The notes under the pieces were generated by a model. It saw nothing but the letters and a program-made list of their open reading frames with translations, was not told the DNA's origin and made no database searches. Shown here piece by piece: positions 8,443 to 18,168 of a stretch of 64,000 bases of DNA; the stretch's first letter is position 1; each line of letters starts with the position of its first letter. Origin of the DNA: JAWWOL01 sp963797535 (lineage in GTDB: Bacteria; Actinomycetota; Actinomycetes; JAWWOL01); contig CAWCPQ010000001.1 of assembly GCA_963797535.1 (NCBI GenBank), positions 248,001 through 312,000 of the forward strand, written 5' to 3'. A program made the translations under genes and the position numbers.

Positions 8443-9426
8443 ATGGAAACTCGCGAGCTCGGCAGCACGGGGCGCACTGTCGGAGTCATCGGGCTCGGCA
8501 CCTGGCAGCTGGGTGCCGACTGGGGCAACGTCGACGAGGACGAGGCGCTGTCCGTCATCACGGCGGCCGTCGACTCGGGCGTCACGTTCCTCGACACGGC
8601 TGACGTGTACGGCGACGGCCGGTCCGAGCGGGTCATCGGCAGGTGGCTGCGGGAGCACCCCGGCAGCGGGGTGACCGTGGCCACCAAGATCGGCCGTCGG
8701 GCCGATCCGGTGCTGGCCAGCTTCACCCCCGCCACCATGACCGCCTGGGTCGAGCGGTCGCGCGCCAACCTGGGTGTGGAGACGCTCGACCTGGTGCAGC
8801 TGCACTGCCCGGAGACCGCGGTCTACTCCGCCGACGCCGTCTTCGACGTGCTCGGGCAGCTGGTGGCGGACAAGGCGATCGCCTCGTACGGAGTTTCGGT
8901 CGAGACGTGTGCCGAAGCCTTGACCTCGATCGCCCGACCGGGGGTGTCGGCCGTACAGATCGTGTTCAACGCCCTGCGGCAGAAGCCGCTGGACGAGGTG
9001 CTGCCGGCTGCTGCTGACGCCGGTGTAGCGATCATCGCCAGGGTGCCGCTCGCCTCGGGCCTGCTGTCCGGCAAGTACGACGAGAGCACGACCTTCGGCG
9101 CGGATGACCATCGCCACTACAACCGGCACGGTGAGGCGTTCGACCAGGGGGAGACCTTCGCCGGGATCCCGTACGAGATCGGTCTGCAGGCAGTGCGGGA
9201 GCTCGCTCCGATCGTGCCGCCGGGAGAAACCATCGCGCAGTTCGCGTTGCGCTGGGTGATCGACCAGCCGGGAGTCAGCGTGGTGATCCCCGGTGCCCGA
9301 AACACCGGCCAGGCGCAGGGAAACGCAGCGGCGGCAGGCGTGCCGCCGCTGACGGTCGAGCAGGTGAACGCGGTGCGTGATGTCTACGACCGACTGGTCC
9401 GCCCGCACGTGCACGATCGTTGGTGA
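8443..9426 (+). CDS. Aldo/keto reductase
   Basis: 327-residue NADPH-dependent oxidoreductase with a TIM-barrel fold. Catalytic tetrad residues are visible: Asp and Tyr in FLDTADVYGDG (about 47-57), Lys in VATKIG near 83, and His in LVQLHCPE near 122. The C-terminal VVIPGARNTGQAQGN corresponds to the cofactor-phosphate binding segment. The substrate is unknown. It stands alone with its own promoter, and a strong hairpin terminator (9437-9470) separates it from the convergent gene. Confidence 0.92.
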   Translation: METRELGSTGRTVGVIGLGTWQLGADWGNVDEDEALSVITAAVDSGVTFLDTADVYGDGRSERVIGRWLREHPGSGVTVATKIGRRADPVLASFTPATMTAWVERSRANLGVETLDLVQLHCPETAVYSADAVFDVLGQLVADKAIASYGVSVETCAEALTSIARPGVSAVQIVFNALRQKPLDEVLPAAADAGVAIIARVPLASGLLSGKYDESTTFGADDHRHYNRHGEAFDQGETFAGIPYEIGLQAVRELAPIVPPGETIAQFALRWVIDQPGVSVVIPGARNTGQAQGNAAAAGVPPLTVEQVNAVRDVYDRLVRPHVHDRW

Positions 9427-9436
9427 GACTTGCTTC

Positions 9437-9470
9437 GGTGGGTGCAGCACTCCGTTGTGCCGCACCCACC
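9437..9470. terminator. Bidirectional hairpin terminator between convergent genes
   Basis: GGTGGGTGC (9437-9445) pairs with GCACCCACC (9462-9470), and inside it GCAC pairs with GTGC around a six-base loop. It lies between the stops of the aldo/keto reductase and the TIGR03118 gene. There is no clear U-tract. Confidence 0.7.
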
Positions 9471-9484
9471 TCAGCCGTTCGTGG

Positions 9485-10591
9485 TCAGCTGACCTTTGCC
9501 GTCAGCTCTCCGAAGAGACCGTGGGCTTCATCACCGGGACCAGCCGTGAAGAGCACGGAATGGGGGTCACCGGCCACGCCGTTACCGACCATGAGTCCCC
9601 ACAAGCCGGGGATCGTGATGGGCCTGCCGTTGCCGCGGAACAGGGTGCCGACGAACTTGCCGCTGCGCGCGTTGTAGGCGTGGATGCGGCCGTCACCGAA
9701 GTTGCCGACCAGCAGTGCTCCGGCGAACTTGCCCCACGTCCTTGGCGCAATGGTCATGCCCCAGGGCGAGTTGAGCACGCTGTGCATGACCAGGCGCTTG
9801 ATCAGGTGGCCGTTGGGAGAGTAGACGTCCACCCAGCCGCGGCCGAGTCGTGCTGCGTCGTCCACCTTGTCGGCGTCCTGCTTGGCGTAGGTCACGTAGA
9901 GCGCGCCGCGCAGCTGCTGGACGTTGAACGGAGCGAAGCCTCTGGGGAGCAAGGCGTCCTTGAACGCACCGGCCCAGCGGACTCGCTGGAACTTGGCGTT
10001 GAAGACGTCAATCGTGCCGTGGTGGAAGTCCGCCGCGTAGAGGTACTGGTGCTTCTTGACGCTGGCGATGGCCAGGCCCTTGAAGATGGCGCCCGGCACG
10101 CGGGTCCCGACCTGGGCCATGGTCGAGCCGGGTGCGGGGACTCTGGGATTCCATCCGGTGATGTAGCCCGTCTCGGACGCGAAGATGAACTTCGCCGCCC
10201 CCGAGGCAAGGCCGTTCCTGACGACGAAGTCGGTGTCCGACGGGTTGAACACCTGCCCGGTGGGCTTACCCCAGGGGATGGTCACGGTCAGCGGAACCTT
10301 CGTCGCGGTCGGGGGAATCGTCGCCCCCTTGTACAGCGTGGTGTTGTCCGAGCCGTTGTTCGAGACCCACACCGGTGTGGCGGTCGCCCCTGTACCGAAG
10401 GACATGCCCCAAGGATTGATGAGGCTGGGATCGGTGACCGGCGCGACGCCGGGCTGGTCGGACACCAGGTTGGTCTGGGTGATTGCTACGCGATGTACCG
10501 CGGCCGAAGCCGTGCCGCCAGTGGCCAGCAAGCCTGCCGCCACGGTAGCCGATGCGCCTCCAGCTGCGATGCGTTGCCATGTGCCGCTCAT
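9485..10591 (-). CDS. Secreted TIGR03118-family beta-propeller-like protein
   Basis: 368 aa from the ATG at 10591, which follows GAGGAGGCGAC. A signal peptide (about residues 1-36, ending TASA) exports the protein. The body matches the TIGR03118 family: LVSDQPGVAPVTDPSLINPWG near the start, VSNNGSDNTTLY, KGLAIASV, LYAADFHHGTIDVFN, NSPWGMTIAP and ALLVGNFGDGRIHAYN. Such repeats suggest a propeller fold. Function is unknown. An in-frame extension upstream of 10591 exists but would put 31 polar residues before the signal peptide, so the later start is preferred. Confidence 0.85.
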   Translation of the reverse strand: MSGTWQRIAAGGASATVAAGLLATGGTASAAVHRVAITQTNLVSDQPGVAPVTDPSLINPWGMSFGTGATATPVWVSNNGSDNTTLYKGATIPPTATKVPLTVTIPWGKPTGQVFNPSDTDFVVRNGLASGAAKFIFASETGYITGWNPRVPAPGSTMAQVGTRVPGAIFKGLAIASVKKHQYLYAADFHHGTIDVFNAKFQRVRWAGAFKDALLPRGFAPFNVQQLRGALYVTYAKQDADKVDDAARLGRGWVDVYSPNGHLIKRLVMHSVLNSPWGMTIAPRTWGKFAGALLVGNFGDGRIHAYNARSGKFVGTLFRGNGRPITIPGLWGLMVGNGVAGDPHSVLFTAGPGDEAHGLFGELTAKVS

Positions 10592-10684
10592 GTCGCCTCC
10601 TCGCGAGACCTGGCAAGGGATTCCCGTCATCAGCGACGGTTGCCGGTCAAGCAGTGGCACGTACGGGGCCGGTGAGCGGTTCAC

Positions 10685-12226
10685 TCACTCGGTGTGGCAG
10701 GTGCAGCCGGAGCTGTCGTCGTCGGGGTCGCCGCGGTAGTCGTGGGGGTGGGTGGTGACTTTGCGTCCGGTGGGGGTGGTCCATTCGATGACGCCGAGGC
10801 CGAGGGGTTTCGGGGTCCAGCCGGCGAAGGTTTTCGCGCGGTGGTGGCGTTTGGCCAGCGACGCGAGGTTGTGCGCTGAGGTTTCGCCGCCTGCCTTGGG
10901 GCCGAACGGGATCTGGTGGTCGTTCTCGCAGCTGGTGGCGGGGGTGGTGGCGCCGGGGAACCGGTCGGTGACGTCGCGGGCTTTGACGAACCGGTCCAGC
11001 TGGGTGTCGGGGCGGTAGGTCTGGTCGCCGCGGTTGAGCAGGTAGCCGGTGACCGGTTCGTGGACGAACAGCCGCCACTGGGCGTCGGCGGCGAGCTCTC
11101 GGGCGACCTGGGCGGGGATCGGGCCGAACCGGCCGAGGGTGCCGGGGTGCTCGCGCAGGTGCAACAAGGTGGGCAGGTCGATGGTGACCTGCACGTGCAC
11201 GTCGCGGTTCTTTGGGCCGGGACGGGTCGGCCGGGTCGGGGCCGAGGACGTACCAGGCCAGCGCGTCGGCGCGGCGCTGGTCCTTGGTCCGCAGCACCGG
11301 CCGGGCACCCACCCCTGGGATCCCTCAGCGTGTCGCCGTCCGGTCCCGGTGGCCGCGCAGCGCCTGTGGGCTTTGCGGGCGGCCCGGTCCGCGTGGCGAA
11401 CTCTTTGGCTTTCGCGTCCAGCCGGGCGTCCAGGGCGATCATCAGCGCCGGTGGCAGCGCGGCTTCCAGCAGCAGCAGGCCGGGTTCCCGCTCGGAGCGT
11501 TCGACCACCACCCGCCGGTTCGCCCGGCCCTGCCGGTGCTTACGCTCGGCGGCGGCGGGGTCGGCGTTGATCACCTGCCGGCCGATGCACGCGACCAGGT
11601 TCGGTGCCTTCATGGTCGCGGCTTTCGGCAGCACGTAGCACTCGACCCGCCGGGCGATCTCCTCGTCGAGGTGCTCGGTGTGCTTCACGATCAGCCGGGC
11701 CTTGTACTCACTCAGCCACCCGGCGGCCAGCGCCGCACCGGTCGCCGCGAGGGTGCCGGCCAGGGCGCTGGCGTCGTGGAGGCGGTTGCGGGTGAACGCC
11801 TCCGACGCCCCGATCGCGAGCACCAGCTGGTGCACCGCCCAGTCATCGGCGCGGTAGTCACCGCTGTCGGCCCGCGGCGGCGGGGTGGCCCCGGCGAAGG
11901 TGACCATCGCGGTGTTGCGCCGCGCGGCCAGCCAGGACTGCTGCGGCTCCCACAGCTCGACCACGGTCAGCCGCTCATCCGCGGTCAGCACCATGGTGTC
12001 CAGCTGGGTCAGCAGGCGTTGCGCGTCCGGCCCCGGCCCGACCAGCTCCACCTCGACGATGATCTCCGCGACGCTGGCCGGCACCCAGCCGCCGCTGGCC
12101 GGATCGGTGACCGGCACCGAGCCGTCGTACACGTCAGCGCCGTCAACCCGGTCCGCGTCGGCGAGCTCAGCTTCCAGGCAGCGCCGGATCGGCGTCCCAC
12201 CAGTCGAAGTCGCCGCCGAAGTCCAT
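10685..12226 (-). pseudogene. DUF222-HNH endonuclease (13E12-type) gene broken by apparent +1 frameshifts
   Basis: Coding similarity runs through three frames. The first residues (MDFGGDFDWWDADPALPG from an ATG at 12226) shift near 12175-12185. The DUF222 body runs to about 11316 and shifts near an AGGGG run (11308-11316) into a short stretch with RTKDQRRADALAWYVLG. It shifts again near 11211-11215 at an AAA run into the C-terminal part with VTIDLPTLLHLRE and the HNH core CENDHQIPF...HNLASLAKRHHRAKT. Each shift equals one extra base, and the three together restore the starting frame. Members of this family are multicopy putative nucleases in actinobacteria, with no firm function. This copy cannot make a full protein as sequenced. 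Confidence 0.85.
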
Positions 12227-12412
12227 AACCCGAACCTACCGATCACCACCGACAGAAACCGTGCCCGCCCCAGCCCGCGAACGAACTACTTCGCCTATTT
12301 GTCAAGCAAAGTAGACGCCGTTGATGGCTTGTTCAGCGAAGGTGAAAGCCGACCGGCGGTAGGGTCGTACCGGCCCGATCCAAACTGTCAGCCGACGCAC
12401 GAGGGGGCAGCC

Positions 12413-12907
12413 GTGGACGAGGTGCCGTTCGACGCTGGGGAACGCGCGATGCTGCTCGGCTTCCTGCAGCGTCAGCGCGACCTCGTGCGGTGGAAACTCG
12501 AGGGCCTGAGCGATCACGCGGCAAGCCGGGTCGAGACCACCACGGGTCTGACCGTCGCCGGGATCGTGGACCATCTCACCGACGTCGAGCGGTCCTGGGT
12601 GCGCCGATGGTTCGCAGGGAGGCGCGGGCTGCACGTCGGCGGCGTGGACGGCGACCACGTCAGCCGGCCGACCGGGCTGCACGATGCGAGGCTCAGCGAG
12701 CTGCTACGCGCCTACGCCGACGAGTCGCGGCGGTGCGACGAGATCATCGCCGAGCACTCGCTGGACGACACCGCGGTCAGCGGCGGTCGGACGCTGCGCT
12801 GGATCGTGCACCACCTGATCGAGGAGACCTCGCGTCATCTCGGCCACCTCGACCTGCTCCGCGAGCTGGCGGACGGTCAGGTCGGTGAGGCCCCGCCGAG
12901 CTCGTGA
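12413..12907 (+). CDS. DinB-superfamily DUF664 protein (mycothiol-transferase-like)
   Basis: 164 aa from the GTG at 12413, which follows GAGGGGGCAG; the open frame extends upstream, but similarity begins here. The DUF664 pattern is clear: LLGFLQRQRDLVRWKLEGL at the N-terminus, IVDHLTDVERSWVRRW (first ligand His) and HHLIEETSRHLGHLDLLRE with the remaining histidines near the C-terminus. It is likely a thiol- or metal-dependent transferase; the substrate is unknown. It converges on rpsT with a strong shared terminator. Confidence 0.87.
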   Translation: MDEVPFDAGERAMLLGFLQRQRDLVRWKLEGLSDHAASRVETTTGLTVAGIVDHLTDVERSWVRRWFAGRRGLHVGGVDGDHVSRPTGLHDARLSELLRAYADESRRCDEIIAEHSLDDTAVSGGRTLRWIVHHLIEETSRHLGHLDLLRELADGQVGEAPPSS

Positions 12908-12915
12908 AACGCAAA

Positions 12916-12943
12916 GAGGCACCGTCCGCACGGACGGTGCCTC
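12916..12943. terminator. Perfect 12-bp hairpin terminator of rpsT (and of the convergent DUF664 gene)
   Basis: GAGGCACCGTCC (12916-12927) and GGACGGTGCCTC (12932-12943) pair perfectly around the loop GCAC. On the minus strand it is followed by a short T-rich stretch (CTTTGCGTTT), fitting intrinsic termination downstream of rpsT. Confidence 0.85.
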
Positions 12944-12958
12944 GAGCGAAGCGGAAAA

Positions 12959-13222
12959 CTAGGCGTCGGCGCCGACGGCCTTGGCCATCGCGGACTTCTT
13001 GTTGGCAGCCTGGTTGGCGTGGATGACGCCCTTGCTCGCGGCCTTGTCGAGACGGCGCGACGCGTCACGGAAGGAGGTCAGCGCGGCCTCGCGGTCGCCG
13101 CCAGCCACGGCCTCACGGAACTTACGGATGTAAGTCTTGAGCTCGGACTTGACCGCCTTGTTGCGCAGGCGGGCTTCCTCGTTCTGGCGGTTGCGCTTGA
13201 TCTGCGACTTGATGTTGGCCAC
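12959..13222 (-). CDS. rpsT: 30S ribosomal protein S20
   Basis: 87-residue, lysine/arginine-rich primary-binding ribosomal protein of the small subunit. The N-terminal MANIKSQIKRNRQNEEARLRN and the C-terminal GVIHANQAANKKSAMAKAV match S20 proteins. The gene is monocistronic, ends at a strong hairpin, and is read away from the adjacent hydrolase and lepA region. Confidence 0.97.
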   Translation of the reverse strand: MANIKSQIKRNRQNEEARLRNKAVKSELKTYIRKFREAVAGGDREAALTSFRDASRRLDKAASKGVIHANQAANKKSAMAKAVGADA

Positions 13223-13348
13223 AAGTAACCCTTGTTAGTGATGTCAGCGTCGAAAGGTGCGGGCACGCGGAGACAGAAACGGCACGCGCGCGAGGAAACA
13301 CAGTACCAGCGTCGGCCTGCCCGTCCAAAGCGCGTGACGCCGGCCCGG

Positions 13349-14261
13349 TCAGCCCCGAGAGGCGAGCCAGTCGCCGACCAACGGCACCAGTGCGGGGCCC
13401 AGGCCGGCCACGAGGTCGTTGCGCTGCCCCTCGAGCACGCGGATGTCGGCCTGCGGGACGGCTGCGCCGAACCGCGCCCGCCCCCGAGCCTGCAGCTCCC
13501 GTACCGATTCAGGCTCGTCGGCGGTGAGCAGCAGCACCGGGCGGCCGGAAGCGGCGAGTGCCGGCCAGGTTGAGGACACCGGCTCGTCGACGAGCCCCTG
13601 GACTGCGCCGCCGTAGGTCGAGGGCCGCAACCGCGGAACCACCCTGCCGCGGTTGCGCCGCAGACCCGCGGTCCAGGAGGCTTCGAGCTCCGGGGTCCAG
13701 GCCGGGTAGTCGTCGCTGACGGCGTTGAGGGCCTCGTCCAGGGTGCGGAAGCGAAAACCCTCGATCGAGCGGCTGGCTGCCCGCACCCGATCCCTCAGCC
13801 TCGCTTTGGCCTCGAACGCGGGGGAGTCGCTGGGGTCGATGTGCCCGGCGTCGAGCAGGACCAGCGGCCGAGACCCGCTCCGGGGCGAGGGCGGTGAGGT
13901 GACATGCCAGGGTCGCGCCCCACGAGAGGCCCACGACCGCGACCTCGACCAGGGCCAGCCGGTCGAGCAGCGACAACAGCAGGCCGGCCAGCTCGCCCGG
14001 CCGGTACTGCTCGGCCGGCCACGGCTTGGAGCCGCCGAAACCGGGCAGGTCCGGCGCGAGCACCCTCAGGTCGTAGGTCTGCGCCAAACCGGACCCGAGC
14101 CCGGCGAGGTGCAACGAGGATCCGGCGATCCCGAGCTGGTGCAGCATCAGGACGGCCGTGTTGGCGACGGGGTGCGGGTCGCCCCACTGCCGAAGGAACA
14201 CGTCCGCCTGACGGTGGTCGTGCTCCAGCTCGACTATGCCTTGGACCGTAGCCGTACCCAC
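13349..14261 (-). pseudogene. Alpha/beta hydrolase gene with one apparent +1 frameshift
   Basis: The 5' part (GTG at 14261 after AGGAGAGCGGAG) encodes TAVLMLHQLGIAGSSLHLAG, DLRVLAPDLPGFGGS and the nucleophile elbow VVGLSWGATLACH (GxSxG). After LAPERVS the frame changes near 13866-13870. Reading resumes as PLVLLDAGHIDPSDSPAF and continues to the C-terminal histidine region in the frame that ends at 13349, including VLLLTADEPESV. Dropping one G of a GG pair would restore a 304-residue hydrolase. The substrate is unknown. It is divergent from lepA. It may be a real pseudogene or a sequencing error. Confidence 0.8.
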
Positions 14262-14276
14262 TGCGCTCCGCTCTCC

Positions 14277-14282
14277 TATAGT
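14277..14282 (+). promoter_or_regulatory. Probable -10 box upstream of lepA
   Basis: TATAGT lies 65 bases before the lepA start, in the divergent gap with the hydrolase gene. A TTGACA-like -35 box is not evident. Confidence 0.35.
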
Positions 14283-14346
14283 CGCGCGGTCATGGGAGAA
14301 TAAGGCCCCCGCCCAGCCCGCACCCGATCGAGACGGATCGCCCGCG

Positions 14347-16191
14347 TTGTCCCAAGCCAGATCTTCCGACCCGAGCCGTACCGACCCGGCGCGCATCCGC
14401 AACTTCTGCATCATCGCCCACATCGACCACGGCAAGTCCACTCTGGCCGACCGGATGCTCCAGGTCACGGGTGTCGTCGACGGCCGTCAGATGCGGGCGC
14501 AGTACCTCGACCGGATGGACATCGAGCGCGAGCGCGGCATCACGATCAAGTCCCAGGCGGTGCGGCTGCCGTTCAAGGCCGACGACGACCTGGACTACGT
14601 GCTCAACCTGATCGACACGCCAGGGCACGTCGACTTCACCTACGAGGTGTCGCGCAGCCTGGCCGCTTGCGAAGGCGCGATCCTGCTCGTCGACGCAGCC
14701 CAGGGCATCGAGGCGCAGACGCTGGCCAACCTCTACCTCGCGCTGGAGAACGACCTCGTCGTCGTCCCCGTGCTCAACAAGATCGATCTCCCCGCCGCCC
14801 AGCCGGAGAAGTACGCGGCGGAGCTGGCGCACATCATCGGCTGCGACCCCGACGACGTGCTCCGGGTGAGCGCCAAGACCGGCGACGGTGTCCCCGAGCT
14901 GCTCAACCGGGTCGTACGCGAGGTCCCGCACCCGGTCGGCGACGCGGACGCCCCGGCGCGCGCGCTGATCTTCGACTCCGTCTACGACACCTACCGCGGC
15001 GTCGTCACCTACATCCGCGTCGTCGACGGCGTGCTCACCCCCCGCGAGCGCATCCTCATGCACTCGACCCGCGCCACCCACGAGCTGCTCGAGATCGGCG
15101 TGATCTCCCCCGACCCGAAGCCCACCAACGGCCTCGGCGTCGGTGAGGTGGGCTACCTCATCACCGGCGTCAAGGACGTCAGGCAGTCCCGCGTCGGCGA
15201 CACCGTCACCGACGCCGCCAAGCCGGCCAAGGAGTCGTTGGGCGGCTACAAGGATCCCAAGCCGATGGTGTTCTCCGGCCTCTATCCGATCGACGGCTCC
15301 GACTACCCCGACCTGCGCGAGGCGCTCGACAAGCTCCAGCTCAACGACGCGTCGCTGGTCTACGAGCCCGAGACCTCCGCGGCGCTCGGCTTCGGCTTCC
15401 GCTGCGGCTTCCTCGGCCTGCTCCACCTCGAGATCGTCCGCGAGCGGCTCGAGCGCGAGGCCGGCCTCGACCTCATCTCGACCGCGCCCAACGTCGTCTA
15501 CCGCGTGGTCAACGACGACGGCACCGAGGTCATCGTCACCAACCCCAGCGAGTTCCCGGCCGGCGGCAAGATCTCCGACGTCTACGAGCCGATCGTCCGC
15601 TCGACGATCCTGGCGCCGAGCGAGTACGTCGGCACGATCATGGACCTCTGCCAGGGCCGCCGCGGCACGATGAACGGCATGGACTACCTGTCCGAGGACC
15701 GGGTCGAGCTGCGCTACACGTTGCCGATGGCCGAGATCGTGTTCGACTTCTTCGACGCGCTGAAGTCCCGTACGAGGGGCTACGCGTCGCTGGACTACGA
15801 GCCGATCGGCGAGCAGGCAGCCGACCTGGTCAAGGTCGACATCCTGCTCCAGGGCGAACCGGTCGACGCGTTCAGCGCCATCGTGCACAAGGACAAGGCC
15901 TACGCCTACGGCGTCGAGATGACCAAGAAGCTGCGCGAGCTCATCCCGCGCCAGCAGTTCGAGGTGCCGATCCAGGCCGCGATCGGCAGCCGGATCATCG
16001 CCCGCGAGTCCATCCGCGCCATCCGCAAGGACGTGCTGGCCAAGTGCTACGGCGGTGACATCACCCGCAAGCGCAAGCTGCTCGAGAAGCAGAAGGAGGG
16101 CAAGAAGCGGATGAAGATGGTCGGCCGGGTCGAGGTGCCCCAGGAGGCCTTCATCGCTGCTCTGTCGACGTCCGGCGAGGTCAAGGACTGA
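14347..16191 (+). CDS. lepA: Elongation factor 4 (back-translocating GTPase)
   Basis: 614-residue ribosome-bound GTPase that acts on stalled ribosomes and in ribosome biogenesis. G motifs are intact: AHIDHGKST (residues 24-32), the switch I region RERGIT, DTPGHVDF, NKIDLP and SAKTG. The C-terminal EF4-specific domain has ITRKRKLLEKQKEGKKRM. The start is uncertain: the TTG at 14347 gives a usual N-terminus, while the open frame extends further upstream without an ATG. The last base of its TGA is the first base of the next gene's ATG. Confidence 0.95.
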   Translation: MSQARSSDPSRTDPARIRNFCIIAHIDHGKSTLADRMLQVTGVVDGRQMRAQYLDRMDIERERGITIKSQAVRLPFKADDDLDYVLNLIDTPGHVDFTYEVSRSLAACEGAILLVDAAQGIEAQTLANLYLALENDLVVVPVLNKIDLPAAQPEKYAAELAHIIGCDPDDVLRVSAKTGDGVPELLNRVVREVPHPVGDADAPARALIFDSVYDTYRGVVTYIRVVDGVLTPRERILMHSTRATHELLEIGVISPDPKPTNGLGVGEVGYLITGVKDVRQSRVGDTVTDAAKPAKESLGGYKDPKPMVFSGLYPIDGSDYPDLREALDKLQLNDASLVYEPETSAALGFGFRCGFLGLLHLEIVRERLEREAGLDLISTAPNVVYRVVNDDGTEVIVTNPSEFPAGGKISDVYEPIVRSTILAPSEYVGTIMDLCQGRRGTMNGMDYLSEDRVELRYTLPMAEIVFDFFDALKSRTRGYASLDYEPIGEQAADLVKVDILLQGEPVDAFSAIVHKDKAYAYGVEMTKKLRELIPRQQFEVPIQAAIGSRIIARESIRAIRKDVLAKCYGGDITRKRKLLEKQKEGKKRMKMVGRVEVPQEAFIAALSTSGEVKD

Positions 16192-16403
16192 TGGCGTCGT
16201 ACGCTGAGGACGTGACCGAGCCCGAAGCCCCCGTCACCAGGGGCGCGACCTATCCACAGCTGCTGGTCGGCGTGCTGGTCTTCATCGTCGCCTCTTTCGT
16301 CGCACTGCTGGCCGCCGGCAGCTGGGGTGTGCCCGGCGTCTTCCTGGCCGCGCTGATCGAGGCGGCGGCGATCGTCTGGATCTACCGCTGGTGCGAGGCC
16401 TAG
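16191..16403 (+). CDS. Small two-helix membrane protein downstream of lepA
   Basis: 70 aa. An acidic N-terminus is followed by two hydrophobic segments (about 24-43 and 46-64). The ATG shares a base with the lepA stop, and hemW starts three bases after its stop. No recognised family. Tight packing between two conserved genes supports it as a real coding region; the function is unknown. Confidence 0.65.
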   Translation: MASYAEDVTEPEAPVTRGATYPQLLVGVLVFIVASFVALLAAGSWGVPGVFLAALIEAAAIVWIYRWCEA

Positions 16404-16406
16404 CCG

Positions 16407-17616
16407 GTGCCCTCGGCGCTGCCTGACGGCGAAGCCGCACCGCTCGATGGTCACCTCCCCCCGCAGGCCCTGGCCGGCCGGCAGTCCCGGCCGTTCGGCG
16501 TCTACGTCCACGTACCGTTCTGCGCGACCCGCTGCGGCTACTGCGACTTCAACACCTACACCGCGACCGAGCTCGGCGGTGGTGCCTCGCAGGACGCTTA
16601 CGCCGGCACGGTCGCGGCCGAGATTGCGCTAGCAGCGAGGGTTCTCGGCGAGCCCTCACCGGCCGAGACCGTCTTTTTCGGAGGTGGCACTCCCACCTTG
16701 CTGCCCGCCGCCGACCTCGTGGCAACGCTTGCTGTCGTACGGGACACTCTCGGGCTGGCACCCGGCGCCGAGATCACCACGGAGGCCAACCCGGAGTCGG
16801 TCGACGAGGCCTACCTCGCCGAGCTGCGGGCCGGCGGGTTCACCAGGGTGAGCTTCGGCATGCAGAGCGCCCGGCCGCACGTGCTGGCCCTGCTCGACCG
16901 CAGGCACACCCCCGGTCGCTCGGCCGCGGTCGTCGCCGAGGCCCGCCGGGCCGGCTTCGAGCACATCAACCTGGACCTCATCTACGGCACCCCCGGCGAG
17001 ACCGATGACGGACTGGCGCGCCTCCCTGGACGCAGCCGTCGCCGCCGGGCCGGACCATGTCAGCGCCTACGCCCTCATCGTCGAGGACGGCACCCGGCTG
17101 GCCGGCCAGGTCCGTCGCGGTGAGCTGCCGATGCCCGACGACGACGTGCTGGCCGACCGCTACCTCATCGCCGACGACGCCCTCTCCGCCGCTGGACTGC
17201 ACTGGTACGAGGTCTCCAACTGGGCGTCGTCCGAGGCCGGCCGGTGCCGTCACAACGAGCTCTACTGGCGAAGCGCCGACTGGTGGGGCTTCGGTCCCGG
17301 TGCCCACAGCCACGTCGGCGGGGTCCGGTTCTGGAACGTCAAGCACCCCAGCGCCTACGCCGCCAGGCTGGCAGAGGGCGCCAGCCCTGCCGCCGCCCGC
17401 GAGCTGCTCACGGGTGAGGACCGCCGGGTCGAGCGGGTGCTGCTCGAGACCCGGCTGCGGGACGGCCTCGATCCGGGGCTGCTCACCCGAAGCGGAGTCC
17501 TGGCCGGCGAGCGGCTGGTGACCGACGGACTGCTGGAGCCGGAGAACGGGCGCTGGGTGCTGACGCTGCGCGGGCGGCTGCTCGCCGACGCGGTGGTACG
17601 GGCCCTGCTCGACTGA
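16407..17616 (+). pseudogene. hemW: hemW (radical SAM heme chaperone-like) interrupted by one apparent extra base
   Basis: HemW-type radical SAM proteins bind heme and a 4Fe-4S cluster and are thought to insert heme into respiratory proteins. The first frame holds YVHVPFCATRCGYCDFNTY (the CxxxCxxC cluster), FFGGGTPTLL and FGMQSARPHVL, up to LIYGTPGETDD. There the reading changes by +1 near 17009-17011. The second frame continues with DWRASLDAAVAAGPDHVSAYAL, YEVSNWA, CRHNELYW and FGPGAHSH to the stop at 17616. The joined length, about 403 aa, is normal for the family. The next gene converges. Confidence 0.88.
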
Positions 17617-17624
17617 CGCCCCGT

Positions 17625-17990
17625 TCAGACCACCGGGCGGGAGTCCCGGCGGAGCAGGTAGGTCAGCGTCGTGGAGATGATCGAGATCAGGATCGCCGCC
17701 CAGAAAGCGGCCCAGAAGCCGTCGACGTCAAGGTCGCTGCTCAGCCACGCGGTGATGCCGATCATCAGCGTGTTGACCAGCAGGGCGAACAACCCGAACG
17801 TGAGCAGGATCAGCGGCAGGGTGAGGACCCGCAGCACCGTGCCGAGGAGGGCGTTGACCAGGCCGAACAGCAGGGACACCCACAAGACGCCGACGAGACC
17901 GCCGTTCAGGTCGACTCCAGGCAGGAGCCAGCCGGTCACCGCGACGGCGACCGCCAGGATGAGCCAGGAACCGAGCAGCTGCTTGATCAT
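17625..17990 (-). CDS. Phage-holin-4-2-like family membrane protein
   Basis: 121 residues with four hydrophobic helices (about 5-25, 30-50, 55-77 and 88-110) and the family pattern GVLWVSLLFGLVNALLG, GLFALLVNTLMIGI and DGFWAAFWAAILISIIS. Despite the family name, these small proteins are widespread in bacterial chromosomes and are not a sign of a prophage; nothing else phage-like is nearby. It is convergent with hemW and divergent from the LuxR-type regulator. Confidence 0.85.
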   Translation of the reverse strand: MIKQLLGSWLILAVAVAVTGWLLPGVDLNGGLVGVLWVSLLFGLVNALLGTVLRVLTLPLILLTFGLFALLVNTLMIGITAWLSSDLDVDGFWAAFWAAILISIISTTLTYLLRRDSRPVV

Positions 17991-18168
17991 GTAGCCGTCC
18001 TCCGCAGGCCGATGGGTGATCGTAGTCTGTCATTGCTGGCCCGGTTTGCGCCCGTGCAGTACGGTTTGGATCTCCAGGGGCAGGCTCAGGTTCAGGTTGG
18101 CGGCGTGTGTGACCGTTCCTTCGCAGCGACTGCTGCCGGTGGAATCGCTGCGCCAGGTGCCACCCCGA

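Noticed and set aside
14290..15888. 532-codon open frame antisense to lepA
   Set aside because: High-GC antisense shadow; composition is biased toward V/D/R/G and lepA on the other strand is fully conserved.
16407..17616. Programmed +1 frameshifting in hemW, recO and dgt
   Set aside because: The shift sites share no slippery codon, stop codon or downstream structure; insertion errors or decay fit better.
17625..17990. Prophage remnant suggested by the holin-like gene
   Set aside because: No integrase, capsid, terminase or lysin genes nearby; the family is common in non-phage chromosome contexts.
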